Origin: Eubacterium sp.
Lineage (GTDB): Bacteria > Bacillota > Clostridia > Lachnospirales > Lachnospiraceae
Direction of reading: 5' to 3'
DNA length: 43,682 bases
NCBI GenBank assembly: GCA_017437905.1
Contig: JAFRWY010000073.1
Span: 1-43,682 of the forward strand
Positions within the stretch are counted from its first letter, which is position 1; each line of letters opens with the position of its first letter. The notes under the pieces are model-generated. The model did not search any database. It was not told the DNA's origin and was given only the letters and a program-made list of their open reading frames with translations. Positions 8,380 to 16,283 of this stretch are shown here, one piece after another. The translations under genes and the position numbers were made by a program.

Positions 8380-9702
8380 ATGGGCAGATTATCATTCCGG
8401 GGAGGAATTCACCCGGATGACGGAAAAAGGCTGACGGAAGAAAAACCGATCCGCGCGTATGTGACCCGCGGAGAGGCAGTATATCCCCTCAGCCAGCATA
8501 TTGGTGCGCCTGCAAAACCCATTGTTAAAAAAGGTGACCGGGTTTTGGCAGGGCAGAAGATCGCCGAGGCAGGAGGATTTGTCTCGGCTAATATTCATTC
8601 CGCGGTTTCCGGAACCGTGAAGGCGCTGGAGAAGCGTGAGGTACCCGGCGGCGGCAGGACGGACTGTATTGTGATCGACAATGACGGTACCTTCGAAGAG
8701 GCGGATTTTGCATCGAAGGTACGCCCTCTGGAGGGAATGTTCCGGGAGGACGTGATCGCCATGATCCGGGAGGCGGGGATCGTCGGTATGGGCGGCGCAG
8801 GCTTCCCTACGGATGTAAAGCTTTCTCCGAAGAATGAAGCGGATATTGACTGCATCATCGTAAATGGCGCGGAGTGCGAGCCGTATCTTACTTCGGATTA
8901 CCGCCGTATGATGGAGGAACCCGAGAAGATCGTCCAGGGACTGGCTATCGTGCTGGGACTTTTCAAAGGGGCGCAGGGGATCATCGCCATTGAGGACAAT
9001 AAGCCGGAGGCCGTAAAACTCCTTCGTGAGAAGGTAAAGGATGAGCCGAGGATCCGTGTGAACAAACTGAAGACCAAGTATCCACAGGGCGCGGAGCGTC
9101 AGCTGATCTATGCGAATACGGGACGGTATGTGAATTCAAGTATGCTGCCGGCGGATGCAGGCTGTATCGTGCATAATGTGGATACCATTTTATCGATCTA
9201 TGAGGCCGTGATCCTGGGACGCCCCCTGATCTCCCGGGTGGTCACCGTGACCGGGGACTGCATCGCGGAACCCTGTAATTTTATCGTGCCCATCGGAACC
9301 TCCTACCGGGAACTGATCGAAGCGGCAGGCGGTTTTGCAAAGGACCCTGCCAAGGTGATCGCCGGCGGGCCCATGATGGGCAAGGCCCTCTATACGCTGG
9401 ATGTTCCCGTGACGAAGGGTACATCCGCGATCCTTGCTCTCAGCCGCGATGCGGTTGCGGAGAGTACTCCTTCCCAGTGCATCAAATGCGGAAAATGCGT
9501 CTCCGTCTGTCCCGGACAGATTGAGCCGTATCTTCTTGCGGACCTTGCGGAGGCGAAGGATATTGACAGATTTTTAAAGAACAACGGTATGGAATGCTGT
9601 GAGTGCGGCTGCTGCTCCTATGTATGCCCCGCAAAGCGCCATCTGACACAGACCATCGCAGGGACCCGGAAACAGGTGCTTGCGAACAGGAAGAGGGGGT
9701 GA
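8380..9702 (+). CDS. rnfC: Rnf electron transport complex subunit C
   Basis: A 440-residue peripheral subunit that takes electrons to or from NAD+ in the ferredoxin:NAD+ oxidoreductase Rnf, which couples this to ion pumping. The N-terminus (FRGGIHPDDGK) is a usual RnfC start. The flavin/NADH-binding fold shows GIVGMGGAGFPTDVK and VNGAECEPYLTSDYR. Two [4Fe-4S] motifs lie at the C-terminus: C367-x2-C-x2-C-x3-C377 and C406-x2-C-x2-C-x3-C416. Length is normal for Firmicute RnfC; the long C-terminal repeats of proteobacterial RnfC are absent. It is first in the operon; the next start is four bases after its stop. Confidence 0.97.
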   Translation: MGRLSFRGGIHPDDGKRLTEEKPIRAYVTRGEAVYPLSQHIGAPAKPIVKKGDRVLAGQKIAEAGGFVSANIHSAVSGTVKALEKREVPGGGRTDCIVIDNDGTFEEADFASKVRPLEGMFREDVIAMIREAGIVGMGGAGFPTDVKLSPKNEADIDCIIVNGAECEPYLTSDYRRMMEEPEKIVQGLAIVLGLFKGAQGIIAIEDNKPEAVKLLREKVKDEPRIRVNKLKTKYPQGAERQLIYANTGRYVNSSMLPADAGCIVHNVDTILSIYEAVILGRPLISRVVTVTGDCIAEPCNFIVPIGTSYRELIEAAGGFAKDPAKVIAGGPMMGKALYTLDVPVTKGTSAILALSRDAVAESTPSQCIKCGKCVSVCPGQIEPYLLADLAEAKDIDRFLKNNGMECCECGCCSYVCPAKRHLTQTIAGTRKQVLANRKRG

Positions 9703-9706
9703 GCGC

Positions 9707-11572
9707 GTGGGTAAGTCGAAAAAGAAAGAGACAGTGACAGCTCCGGTGACCGAAGTGACGGAAGAGAAAGCAGCGCCCGCAGGAAAGCCGGCAGCATCCG
9801 ACGGGGCGAAAGCGGCACCGGCAGGAGTGGCTGCAGTGTCCGGCGGCGGTGCGGCGGCAGTGGCGGCACCGGCGGAGACAAAGTGGAAGATCTCCGCATC
9901 CCCCCATATCCGCAGTAAGAATTCCACCACATCCATTATGGGAGATGTGCTGATCGCACTGTTCCCGGCGTCCGCCATGGGTGTTTACAATTTCGGTGTC
10001 CGCGCAGCTCTGCTGATCCTGATCTGCGTGGTTTCCTGTATGGTATTTGAATATCTTTCGGAGCTTGTCATGAAACGCCGGAACACGGTGCGGGATCTTT
10101 CCGCCGCCGTGACCGGACTTCTGATCGCCCTGAATCTGCCGGTATCGCTGCCCTTCTGGATGGCGATCCTGGGCTGCTGCTTCGCTATCGTTGTGGTAAA
10201 ACAGCTCTTCGGAGGCATCGGTCAGAACTTTATGAACCCGGCCCTTGCGGCCCGGTGTTTCCTGGTGCTGTCCTTCGTCGGTCCCATGACGAAGTTCACT
10301 CTGGATGCAGTGACAACGGCAACGCCGCTTTCGGTTCTCCGGAATGAAGGCATAGGAGCCGTCAGTGTCTGGAACATGCTGATCGGAACCGAGGCGGGAA
10401 CCATCGGAGAGACCTCCGTGGCAGCCCTGCTGGTGGGCGCGGTATATCTTCTGCTCCGCCGGGTGATCCGTCTTACGATCCCGTTTTTCTACATGGGAAG
10501 CTTTGCCATCTGCATTGTGATCTACTGTCTGACACAGAAGATGGAGGCCTGGTCCATCGTACGGTTTACCGCAGCACACCTTTGCGGCGGCGGACTTGTC
10601 CTGGGAGCCTGCTTCATGGCCACGGACTATACCACCTCCCCCATCACGGAGAAGGGGAAGGTGCTTTACGGGATCCTGCTGGGAGTACTCACCTTCTGTT
10701 TCCGTATCTTCGGCAACAGTGTGGAGGGTGTGTCCTATGCCATCATCATCAGTAACCTGCTGGTACCCATGATCGAAATGATCACGAAACCCAGATCCTT
10801 CGGTGAGGGCTATGAGAAGAAGCCGCTTTCCGAGAACCGGGGCTGGCTGGCTCCGGTGGTTCTGGATGAAGAGGGAAAACCGGTTCCGGAGAAGAAGGAG
10901 GATAAGAAGGAGCGTCCGCTCCGGATCGTGATCTCCATTTGCCTTATCGCAGTGATCTCCGGTGCGCTTTTGGGAACCGTCTATGCCATAACCAAAAAGC
11001 CGATCGCGGATACCGCAGAGAAGAAGAAACAGGAATCCTTCCGCACGGTTATGCCGAAGGCGGATTCCTATAAGGAACTGGAAGAGGATTCCGAGTGGAC
11101 GGACTATGAGCTCTCCGGCAAGGGCTCTGCCATGGAGCAGTTAAATGCGGAACTGGCCGAAGCGGGTTACGACAAGGTAACTCTGGAAAGCCGTACGGAT
11201 GCCTTCACTTCGGATGGTACCAAAGTCGGAAAGATCTGGATCATCACAAGTCACGAAGGCTATGCGGGAGATATCCGGATGGCCATCGGTGTTACGGAAG
11301 GGAAGGTGACCGGGATCACCATGCTGTCCATCGGAGAGACCACCGGTCTCGGCATGGAAGCCAGGGATAATCCGGCATTTACAAAGCAGTACGAAAGAAA
11401 ACTTGTGGAAACCTTCACTGTGGTAAAGAATTCTCCGGCGGAGGAGAGCGAGATCCAGGCCATCACCGGAGCCACCATCACTTCAAAGGCCGTAACGAAT
11501 GCAGTAAATGCAGTGCTTTTTGTGGACCGGATGTCAGAGGATCATATCGAAGGAGGTGCGGACCATGAATAA
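9707..11572 (+). CDS. rnfDG: Fused Rnf subunits D and G (single 621-residue polypeptide)
   Basis: One uninterrupted frame covers two normally separate subunits. Residues about 1-60 are a charged, Ala/Pro-rich cytoplasmic extension. Residues about 60-370 are RnfD: membrane helices and a covalent-FMN motif TTATPL with the acceptor Thr near 206. A charged linker (about 372-404, EKKEDKKERP) leads to RnfG: one membrane helix (about 406-428), then the extracytoplasmic FMN-binding domain ending EIQAITGATITSKAV, acceptor Thr near 590. Both are expected ApbE targets. The start is GTG 9707, seven bases after AAGAGGGGG; an upstream in-frame TTG at 9680 lies inside rnfC. Topology is consistent: the D part would end in the cytoplasm and the G helix lead out. 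A sequencing error joining two genes is possible but would need to remove a stop, a ribosome site and a start. Confidence 0.93.
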   Translation: MGKSKKKETVTAPVTEVTEEKAAPAGKPAASDGAKAAPAGVAAVSGGGAAAVAAPAETKWKISASPHIRSKNSTTSIMGDVLIALFPASAMGVYNFGVRAALLILICVVSCMVFEYLSELVMKRRNTVRDLSAAVTGLLIALNLPVSLPFWMAILGCCFAIVVVKQLFGGIGQNFMNPALAARCFLVLSFVGPMTKFTLDAVTTATPLSVLRNEGIGAVSVWNMLIGTEAGTIGETSVAALLVGAVYLLLRRVIRLTIPFFYMGSFAICIVIYCLTQKMEAWSIVRFTAAHLCGGGLVLGACFMATDYTTSPITEKGKVLYGILLGVLTFCFRIFGNSVEGVSYAIIISNLLVPMIEMITKPRSFGEGYEKKPLSENRGWLAPVVLDEEGKPVPEKKEDKKERPLRIVISICLIAVISGALLGTVYAITKKPIADTAEKKKQESFRTVMPKADSYKELEEDSEWTDYELSGKGSAMEQLNAELAEAGYDKVTLESRTDAFTSDGTKVGKIWIITSHEGYAGDIRMAIGVTEGKVTGITMLSIGETTGLGMEARDNPAFTKQYERKLVETFTVVKNSPAEESEIQAITGATITSKAVTNAVNAVLFVDRMSEDHIEGGADHE

Positions 11573-12467
11573 ATGTGCAGAGCGCCTCTACAACGGCGTA
11601 ATTAAGGAAAATCCGACCTTCGTGCAGATGCTGGGCATGTGCCCCACGCTGGCGGTCACCTCCACGGCCATCAACGGTCTGGGTATGGGACTTGCAACCA
11701 CGGCGGTCCTTACCATGAGCAACCTGATGATCTCGGCGCTTCGGAAGGTGATCCCGGACAAGGTCCGGATCCCGGCCTTTATCACCATCATCGCGTCCTT
11801 TGTGACCATCATCAGCTTCCTCATGCAGGCGTACACCCCGGACCTCTATGACAGTCTGGGTGTGTTCATCTCCCTGATCGTGGTAAACTGTATCATCCTC
11901 GGCCGGGCGGAGGCATATGCTTCCAAGAATCCGGTGATCCCCTCCATCTTCGATGGTCTGGGCATGGGGCTCGGATTCACGGTGGGTCTTACACTGATCG
12001 GTATCATCCGTGAGTTCCTGGGAGCCGGCAAGATCTTCGGATTTGAGGTGACCACGAAGCTCTGGGATCCGATAGCGATCTTTACATCGAACCCGGGGGC
12101 CTTCTTCGTACTGGCATTCCTGATCGCAGGGATCAATGCATTTGCGATCCGTAAGGCGAAGAAGACCGGCGGAAAGCCGAAGCTCCGCAGGATCGACACC
12201 TGTGCGGGTTGCACGAATCTAACCTGTGCGGGCCGGCGTCTGGCGGATTGTCCGGAGGGGGAAGATGAGGCGGATGCGGAGGAGACCACTCCGAAGAAGA
12301 AAGAGTTTTTTGATATCGAAAATGATGTGGATGTGAAGGCGGCCATCGACAAGCCGGGGGCTGCGGAGGTAAAGAACGCGGAACCCATCGAAGGAACCAT
12401 GACGCTGGATATGACCACCGGCAAGGTTACCTACACATCACCGGAGGAAGAGGAGGGTAAGGAATGA
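11565..12467 (+). CDS. rnfE: Rnf electron transport complex subunit E with Cys-containing C-terminal extension
   Basis: A 300-residue protein. The first 200 residues are a normal RnfE with six helices, including the conserved Cys of MLGMCPTLAV (26) and VNCIILGRAEAYA (109), which with RnfA form the membrane-embedded iron-sulfur site. After the last helix a hydrophilic tail of about 95 residues follows. It contains C213-x2-C-x4-C-x7-C229 (within DTCAGCTNLTCAGRRLADC), then acidic and Lys-rich sequence ending in SPEEEEGKE. Such a tail is not part of classical RnfE. ATG 11565 overlaps the stop of the preceding gene by eight bases and has AGGAGG upstream. The end overlaps rnfA by four bases. Confidence 0.95.
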   Translation: MNKCAERLYNGVIKENPTFVQMLGMCPTLAVTSTAINGLGMGLATTAVLTMSNLMISALRKVIPDKVRIPAFITIIASFVTIISFLMQAYTPDLYDSLGVFISLIVVNCIILGRAEAYASKNPVIPSIFDGLGMGLGFTVGLTLIGIIREFLGAGKIFGFEVTTKLWDPIAIFTSNPGAFFVLAFLIAGINAFAIRKAKKTGGKPKLRRIDTCAGCTNLTCAGRRLADCPEGEDEADAEETTPKKKEFFDIENDVDVKAAIDKPGAAEVKNAEPIEGTMTLDMTTGKVTYTSPEEEEGKE

Positions 12468-13036
12468 ACATTTTCTTGTTTGCCATTTCGGCAGCCCTCG
12501 TGAATAACGTGGTTCTGGTACAGTTCCAGGGCCTCTGCCCGTTCCTCGGGGTGTCGAAGAATACGAAAACAGCAGCAGGCATGGGCGGCGCGGTCATTTT
12601 CGTCATGACCCTGGCCAGCACAGTTACAAGTGTGGTTTACTACTATGTGCTGACACCGCTGGACCTGCAGTATCTGAATACCATTGCGTTTATCCTGATC
12701 ATCGCGGGACTTGTTCAGTTTGTGGAAATGTTCCTGAAGAAGAAGGTTCCGTCGCTGTACCGGGCGCTGGGTGTGTATCTGCCGCTGATCACCACGAACT
12801 GTGCGGTACTGGGTATCGCCATCAGCAATGTGCAGGATGACCTTTCCGTGGGACGGAGCATCCTGAACGGATTCTTCTCGGCGGTGGGCTTTGCGATCGC
12901 CATCACGATCCTGGCCAGCATCCGTGAGAAGATGGAACGCAACAATGTACCGAAGGCCTTCCAGGGCGGACCGATCATCCTGATCGCCGCAGGCCTTATG
13001 GCTCTGGCTTTCCAGGGCTTCTCGGGTCTTCTGTAG
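12464..13036 (+). CDS. rnfA: Rnf electron transport complex subunit A
   Basis: A 190-residue integral membrane subunit with six helices. It carries the two conserved Cys, C25 in FQGLCPFLGV and C113 in LITTNCAVLGIA, that pair with those of RnfE to hold a cluster inside the membrane. The length is exactly that of the family. The start overlaps the rnfE stop (ATGA). Confidence 0.97.
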   Translation: MNIFLFAISAALVNNVVLVQFQGLCPFLGVSKNTKTAAGMGGAVIFVMTLASTVTSVVYYYVLTPLDLQYLNTIAFILIIAGLVQFVEMFLKKKVPSLYRALGVYLPLITTNCAVLGIAISNVQDDLSVGRSILNGFFSAVGFAIAITILASIREKMERNNVPKAFQGGPIILIAAGLMALAFQGFSGLL

Positions 13037-13048
13037 GAGGTGGCGGAA

Positions 13049-13873
13049 ATGGATGTAAACGGAATCCTGATCGCTGCCGGGATCATCGGAGGCGTCGGTA
13101 TCATGGTGGGGATCATGCTGGGAAGAGCCAGCCGGATCTTCCATGTGGAAGAGAATGAGGTGGAGAAGGCGGTCCGCGAGGCACTGCCCGGAAATAACTG
13201 CGGAGGCTGCGGCTTCCCCGGCTGCGACGGTCTGGCGAAGGCCATCGCCGAAGGAACGGCTCCTGCCAATGCCTGCCCGGTGGGCGGAGCGCCGGTTGCC
13301 GAAAAGGTGGCGGCGATTCTGGCGGAAGCGGGAGGAAGTAAGGACGATCCGGCAAAGGAAGAAGTAAAGCAGCCGGAACGGAAGGTGGCGCTGGTTCACT
13401 GCAGGGGGGACTGCGATAAGGCGAAGGATGTCTATCAGTATGTGGGACCGGAGGTCTGCAGCATCGCGGTAAATTCACCCAACAGCGGCCCCAAGGCCTG
13501 CAGGTTCGGATGCCTGGGTTACGGCGAATGCGCTTCCGTCTGTGAGTTCGGAGCCATATCCCTGGTAGACGGGATCGCTGTGGTGGATCCGGAAAAATGC
13601 GTGGCCTGCGGCAAATGCGTTGCTGCCTGCCCGCGGCATATTATATCTCTTGTGCCCGCATCGAAATCACATCATATCATGTGCAACTCCCAGGACCGGG
13701 GGCCGGATGTAAAGAAGGCCTGTGCGGTGGGATGCCTCGGATGTACCATGTGCGTAAAGCAGTGTCCGAAGGAGGCCATCGAGATGAAGGGGAATCTCCC
13801 CGTGATCGATTATGAGAAGTGCGTTAACTGCGGACTCTGCGCGAAGAAATGCCCGGCAAAGTCCATATCATAG
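13049..13873 (+). CDS. rnfB: Rnf electron transport complex subunit B (ferredoxin-accepting)
   Basis: A 274-residue subunit that exchanges electrons with ferredoxin. An N-terminal membrane helix (about 5-26) is followed by a four-Cys domain (NNCGGCGFPGC plus a later ACP Cys), then a CRGDC motif and another Cys group (CRFGCLGYGECASVCEFG). Three ferredoxin-type motifs follow: CVACGKCVAACP, CLGCTMCVKQCP and CVNCGLCAKKCP. At least five [4Fe-4S] clusters can be counted. ATG 13049 is eight bases after TAGGAGG; an in-frame GTG at 13040 overlaps that site. It is the last rnf gene; nrdR follows after 31 bases without a terminator. Confidence 0.97.
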   Translation: MDVNGILIAAGIIGGVGIMVGIMLGRASRIFHVEENEVEKAVREALPGNNCGGCGFPGCDGLAKAIAEGTAPANACPVGGAPVAEKVAAILAEAGGSKDDPAKEEVKQPERKVALVHCRGDCDKAKDVYQYVGPEVCSIAVNSPNSGPKACRFGCLGYGECASVCEFGAISLVDGIAVVDPEKCVACGKCVAACPRHIISLVPASKSHHIMCNSQDRGPDVKKACAVGCLGCTMCVKQCPKEAIEMKGNLPVIDYEKCVNCGLCAKKCPAKSIS

Positions 13874-13904
13874 ACTGTATTATTAAAAACAGGAGGATTA
13901 CAAC

Positions 13905-14354
13905 ATGAAGTGTCCCTTTTGCGGAGATGATAACACCCGCGTGATCGATTCCCGTCCGGCGGAGGACAACAATTCGATCCGCCGCCGTCGTCAGTGCGAT
14001 GTCTGCGGCAAGCGCTTTACCACCTATGAGAAGGTGGAGACGGTTCCGCTGATGATCATCAAGAAGGATCGTACGCGGGAGGCGTATGACCGTTCGAAGC
14101 TGGAGAAGGGTCTGGTACGGTCCTGCCACAAGCGTCCGGTCACCATGGATCAGATCGAGAAATGTGTGGATGAGATCGAGGCGGAGATCTTCAACATGGG
14201 ACTCCGGGAGGTGGAGAGCCGGGATGTGGGAAGCATCGTCATGGATAAGATCCGTGATCTGGATGAGGTTGCCTATGTCCGCTTTGCTTCCGTGTACCGG
14301 GAGTTTAAGGATGTGAATACATTTATGGATGAGCTGAAGAAGCTGCTGAAATAA
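13905..14354 (+). CDS. nrdR: Transcriptional repressor NrdR
   Basis: A 149-residue NrdR, the nucleotide-sensing repressor of ribonucleotide reductase genes. The N-terminal zinc ribbon has CPFC (3-6) and CDVCGKRF; the rest is an ATP-cone domain ([15 protein letters not shown]...[11 protein letters not shown]). Length matches the family. AGGAGG lies about eight bases ahead of the start. No terminator separates it from rnfB, so read-through from rnf is likely, although its partner reductase genes are not in the window. Confidence 0.96.
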   Translation: MKCPFCGDDNTRVIDSRPAEDNNSIRRRRQCDVCGKRFTTYEKVETVPLMIIKKDRTREAYDRSKLEKGLVRSCHKRPVTMDQIEKCVDEIEAEIFNMGLREVESRDVGSIVMDKIRDLDEVAYVRFASVYREFKDVNTFMDELKKLLK

Positions 14355-14358
14355 GAGT

Positions 14359-14402
14359 TACTGTTCACGGATGCACGGATTCCCCGGGCGGTGCGAACAG
14401 TA
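14359..14402 (+). other. Intergenic hairpin upstream of the YigZ-like gene
   Basis: TACTGTTC (14359-14366) pairs with GAACAGTA (14395-14402), with an inner GCAC/GTGC (14373-14376, 14391-14394). There is no T-run, so it is not an obvious terminator; it ends directly at the ribosome site (TGGAGCG) of the next gene and might modulate its translation or mark an RNA end. Confidence 0.5.
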
Positions 14403-14412
14403 TGGAGCGTAT

Positions 14413-15021
14413 ATGGAAAACAGAGTCTGTAAACTGATCGAGGGCGGTACCTCCGAGGTGGTTGTGAAGAAGTCCCGGTTTCTCGGGATCACCTTCCCCA
14501 TCGAAACGGCGGAGGAGGCCGCGGAGCAGATTGCCGGAATTCGCAAGAAATACTACGATGCCCGGCATAATTGCTATGCATGGAGGCTGGTGGGTGCGGA
14601 GAAATTCTCCGATGACGGAGAGCCCAGCCAGACCGCGGGAAAGCCCATGCTGGATGTATTGACCGGAGCAAATCTCACCGGCGCCCTGGTGGTGGTGACC
14701 CGGTATTTCGGCGGAACCCTGCTGGGGACCGGCGGACTGGTACGTGCCTATACAGAGGCGGCGCAGGAAGCCGTGAAGAACAGTAAGATGACGGAGATCC
14801 GTCCGAAACGGAAAGTGACCTGCAGGGTGCAGTATCCGGATCTGGGGAGGATCCAGTATATCTTCCGGGAAGCGGGACTGGAACCGGATACGGATTTTCA
14901 GGAACGGATCACCCTGACGGCGGAGGTTCCGGATGAACAGGTGACGCATCTATCTGCGGCTATCACAGAGGCTACAGCGGGAAAGGCGGAACTTCAGGTG
15001 GGAGAGCTGTATATCGGATGA
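14413..15021 (+). CDS. YigZ/IMPACT family protein
   Basis: A 202-residue protein with the UPF0029/IMPACT N-terminal domain: VKKSRFLGITFPIETAEEA, then ARHNCYAWR, SDDGEPSQTAGKPML and VVVTRYFGGTLLGTGGLVRAY, all family signatures. A C-terminal DUF1949 ferredoxin-like domain follows (about 135-200). Bacterial members bind nucleic acid or ribosomes; the exact function is not settled. ATG 14413 is chosen because it starts at the conserved domain and has GGAG upstream; an in-frame ATG at 14371 would add 14 non-conserved residues within the hairpin. Confidence 0.92.
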   Translation: MENRVCKLIEGGTSEVVVKKSRFLGITFPIETAEEAAEQIAGIRKKYYDARHNCYAWRLVGAEKFSDDGEPSQTAGKPMLDVLTGANLTGALVVVTRYFGGTLLGTGGLVRAYTEAAQEAVKNSKMTEIRPKRKVTCRVQYPDLGRIQYIFREAGLEPDTDFQERITLTAEVPDEQVTHLSAAITEATAGKAELQVGELYIG

Positions 15022-15050
15022 TACCGGATCTGCGAGGCGGAACCGTGTCC

Positions 15051-15059
15051 TGATATAAT
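15051..15059 (+). promoter_or_regulatory. Extended -10 promoter for the YgjP-like gene
   Basis: TGaTATAAT is a perfect extended -10 element, 36 bases upstream of the start at 15096 and 29 bases after the previous stop. No -35 match is needed for this class, and none is obvious. Confidence 0.5.
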
Positions 15060-15095
15060 GACCCCGGATGAGATTACCGGCAATGGAGATACTAC

Positions 15096-15653
15096 ATGGA
15101 GACATTGAACTACAAACTGATCCGCAGCAGACGCCGCACCATAGGACTGGAGGTCCGTTCCGAGGGTGTGATCGTAAGGGCGCCGCTCCGGACAACAAAA
15201 CAGGTGATCGATTCATTTCTGCAGGAGAATCTGGAGTGGATCGAGAAACATAAAAAGAAAATGGATGCCCTGAAACGGAAGACGGATGCGATCCCGAAGC
15301 TAACCATGGAAGAACTCCGTGTGCTGGCGGAGCGGGCCGCAACCCTGATCCCGGAGCGGGTTCGGCACTATGCATCGCTGCTGGGTGTGACTTACGGGCG
15401 GATCACCATACGGAACCAGCGCTCGAAATGGGGCAGCTGTACGGCAAAGGGGAATCTTAACTTCAACTGCCTGCTCCTTCTGGCACCGTCGGAGGTGCTG
15501 GACGGTGTGGTGGTGCATGAACTCTGCCACAGGAAGCATATGAACCATTCGAAGGAGTTCTATGCGGAGATCGAGCGGGTCTACCCGGAATATAAGAGGT
15601 GGGACCGGTGGCTGAAGGAGAACGGAACGCTGCTGATGAGCCGGATACGGTGA
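15096..15653 (+). CDS. YgjP-like zinc metallopeptidase (DUF45/M48-related)
   Basis: A 185-residue cytoplasmic protein with the zincin motif HELCH (141-145) and a third ligand His at 151 in HMNHSKEFY. The preceding RNQRSKWGSCTAKGNLNFN stretch is the signature of the YgjP family. The N-terminal half has the usual basic pattern (IRSRRRTIGLEVR). Substrates are not known. It stands in a run of small conserved genes with the YigZ-like and TIGR01440 genes; the next start is 33 bases away. Confidence 0.92.
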   Translation: METLNYKLIRSRRRTIGLEVRSEGVIVRAPLRTTKQVIDSFLQENLEWIEKHKKKMDALKRKTDAIPKLTMEELRVLAERAATLIPERVRHYASLLGVTYGRITIRNQRSKWGSCTAKGNLNFNCLLLLAPSEVLDGVVVHELCHRKHMNHSKEFYAEIERVYPEYKRWDRWLKENGTLLMSRIR

Positions 15654-15686
15654 ATGAATAAATCCAGAACGGAAGAAGGATGAAAA

Positions 15687-16280
15687 ATGAGTGTTGAATC
15701 AACGGTTTCATTGACGGAAGAGGAAAAGAATGCCCTGCGGAAAGACGCGTCTTCGGTGATCCGGGAGATCATGGAGAAGGGAAACCTGAAGGAAGGGATG
15801 CTTTTTGTGATCGGATGTTCCTCCAGTGAGATGATCGGCCGGCATATGGGAACGGCCTCCAGCCGCGAAGCGGCGGAGACCGTCTATGAAGTAATAAGAG
15901 ATGTATTAGACCAAAAGGGTATTCAGCTGGCGGTCCAGTGCTGTGAGCACCTGAACCGGGCGCTGGTGGTAAGCCGTGAGGTTATGGAACGGTACGGCTT
16001 TGAACAGGTAAATGTGATCCCGCAGTACCACGCAGGCGGTGCATTTGCCGTAACCCATTTCAACCGTCTTCCGGATCCCGTGGTTGTGGAAAGCATAAAC
16101 GCCGGGGCGGATGCAGGTATGGATATCGGCGGTGTCATGGTGGGGATGCATATTCATCCCGTGGCCGTCCCTCTCCGCCTTGATTCGAAACGGATCGGAC
16201 AGGCTGTGATCATCGCAGCCCGGCGAAGGCCGAAGTATGTGGGAGGAGAGAGAGCGGTATATGACAGCGGGCTCGAATGA
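15687..16280 (+). CDS. TIGR01440 family (YwlG-like) conserved protein
   Basis: A 197-residue protein of the DUF436/TIGR01440 family. Family patterns are visible: LFVIGCSSSEMIGRHMGTASS, VQCCEHLNRALV, GAFAVTHF and DIGGVMVGMHIHPVAVP. Function is unknown; it is widespread in Firmicutes and is cytoplasmic by composition. GGAAGAAGG lies before the start. It ends only three bases from the stop of the opposing ABC permease, with no terminator between. Confidence 0.93.
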   Translation: MSVESTVSLTEEEKNALRKDASSVIREIMEKGNLKEGMLFVIGCSSSEMIGRHMGTASSREAAETVYEVIRDVLDQKGIQLAVQCCEHLNRALVVSREVMERYGFEQVNVIPQYHAGGAFAVTHFNRLPDPVVVESINAGADAGMDIGGVMVGMHIHPVAVPLRLDSKRIGQAVIIAARRRPKYVGGERAVYDSGLE

Positions 16281-16283
16281 TCC

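Noticed and set aside
9482-10579. 365-residue open frame on the minus strand
   Set aside because: Antisense to rnfC and rnfDG; the His/Arg/Cys-rich composition is typical of a shadow frame.
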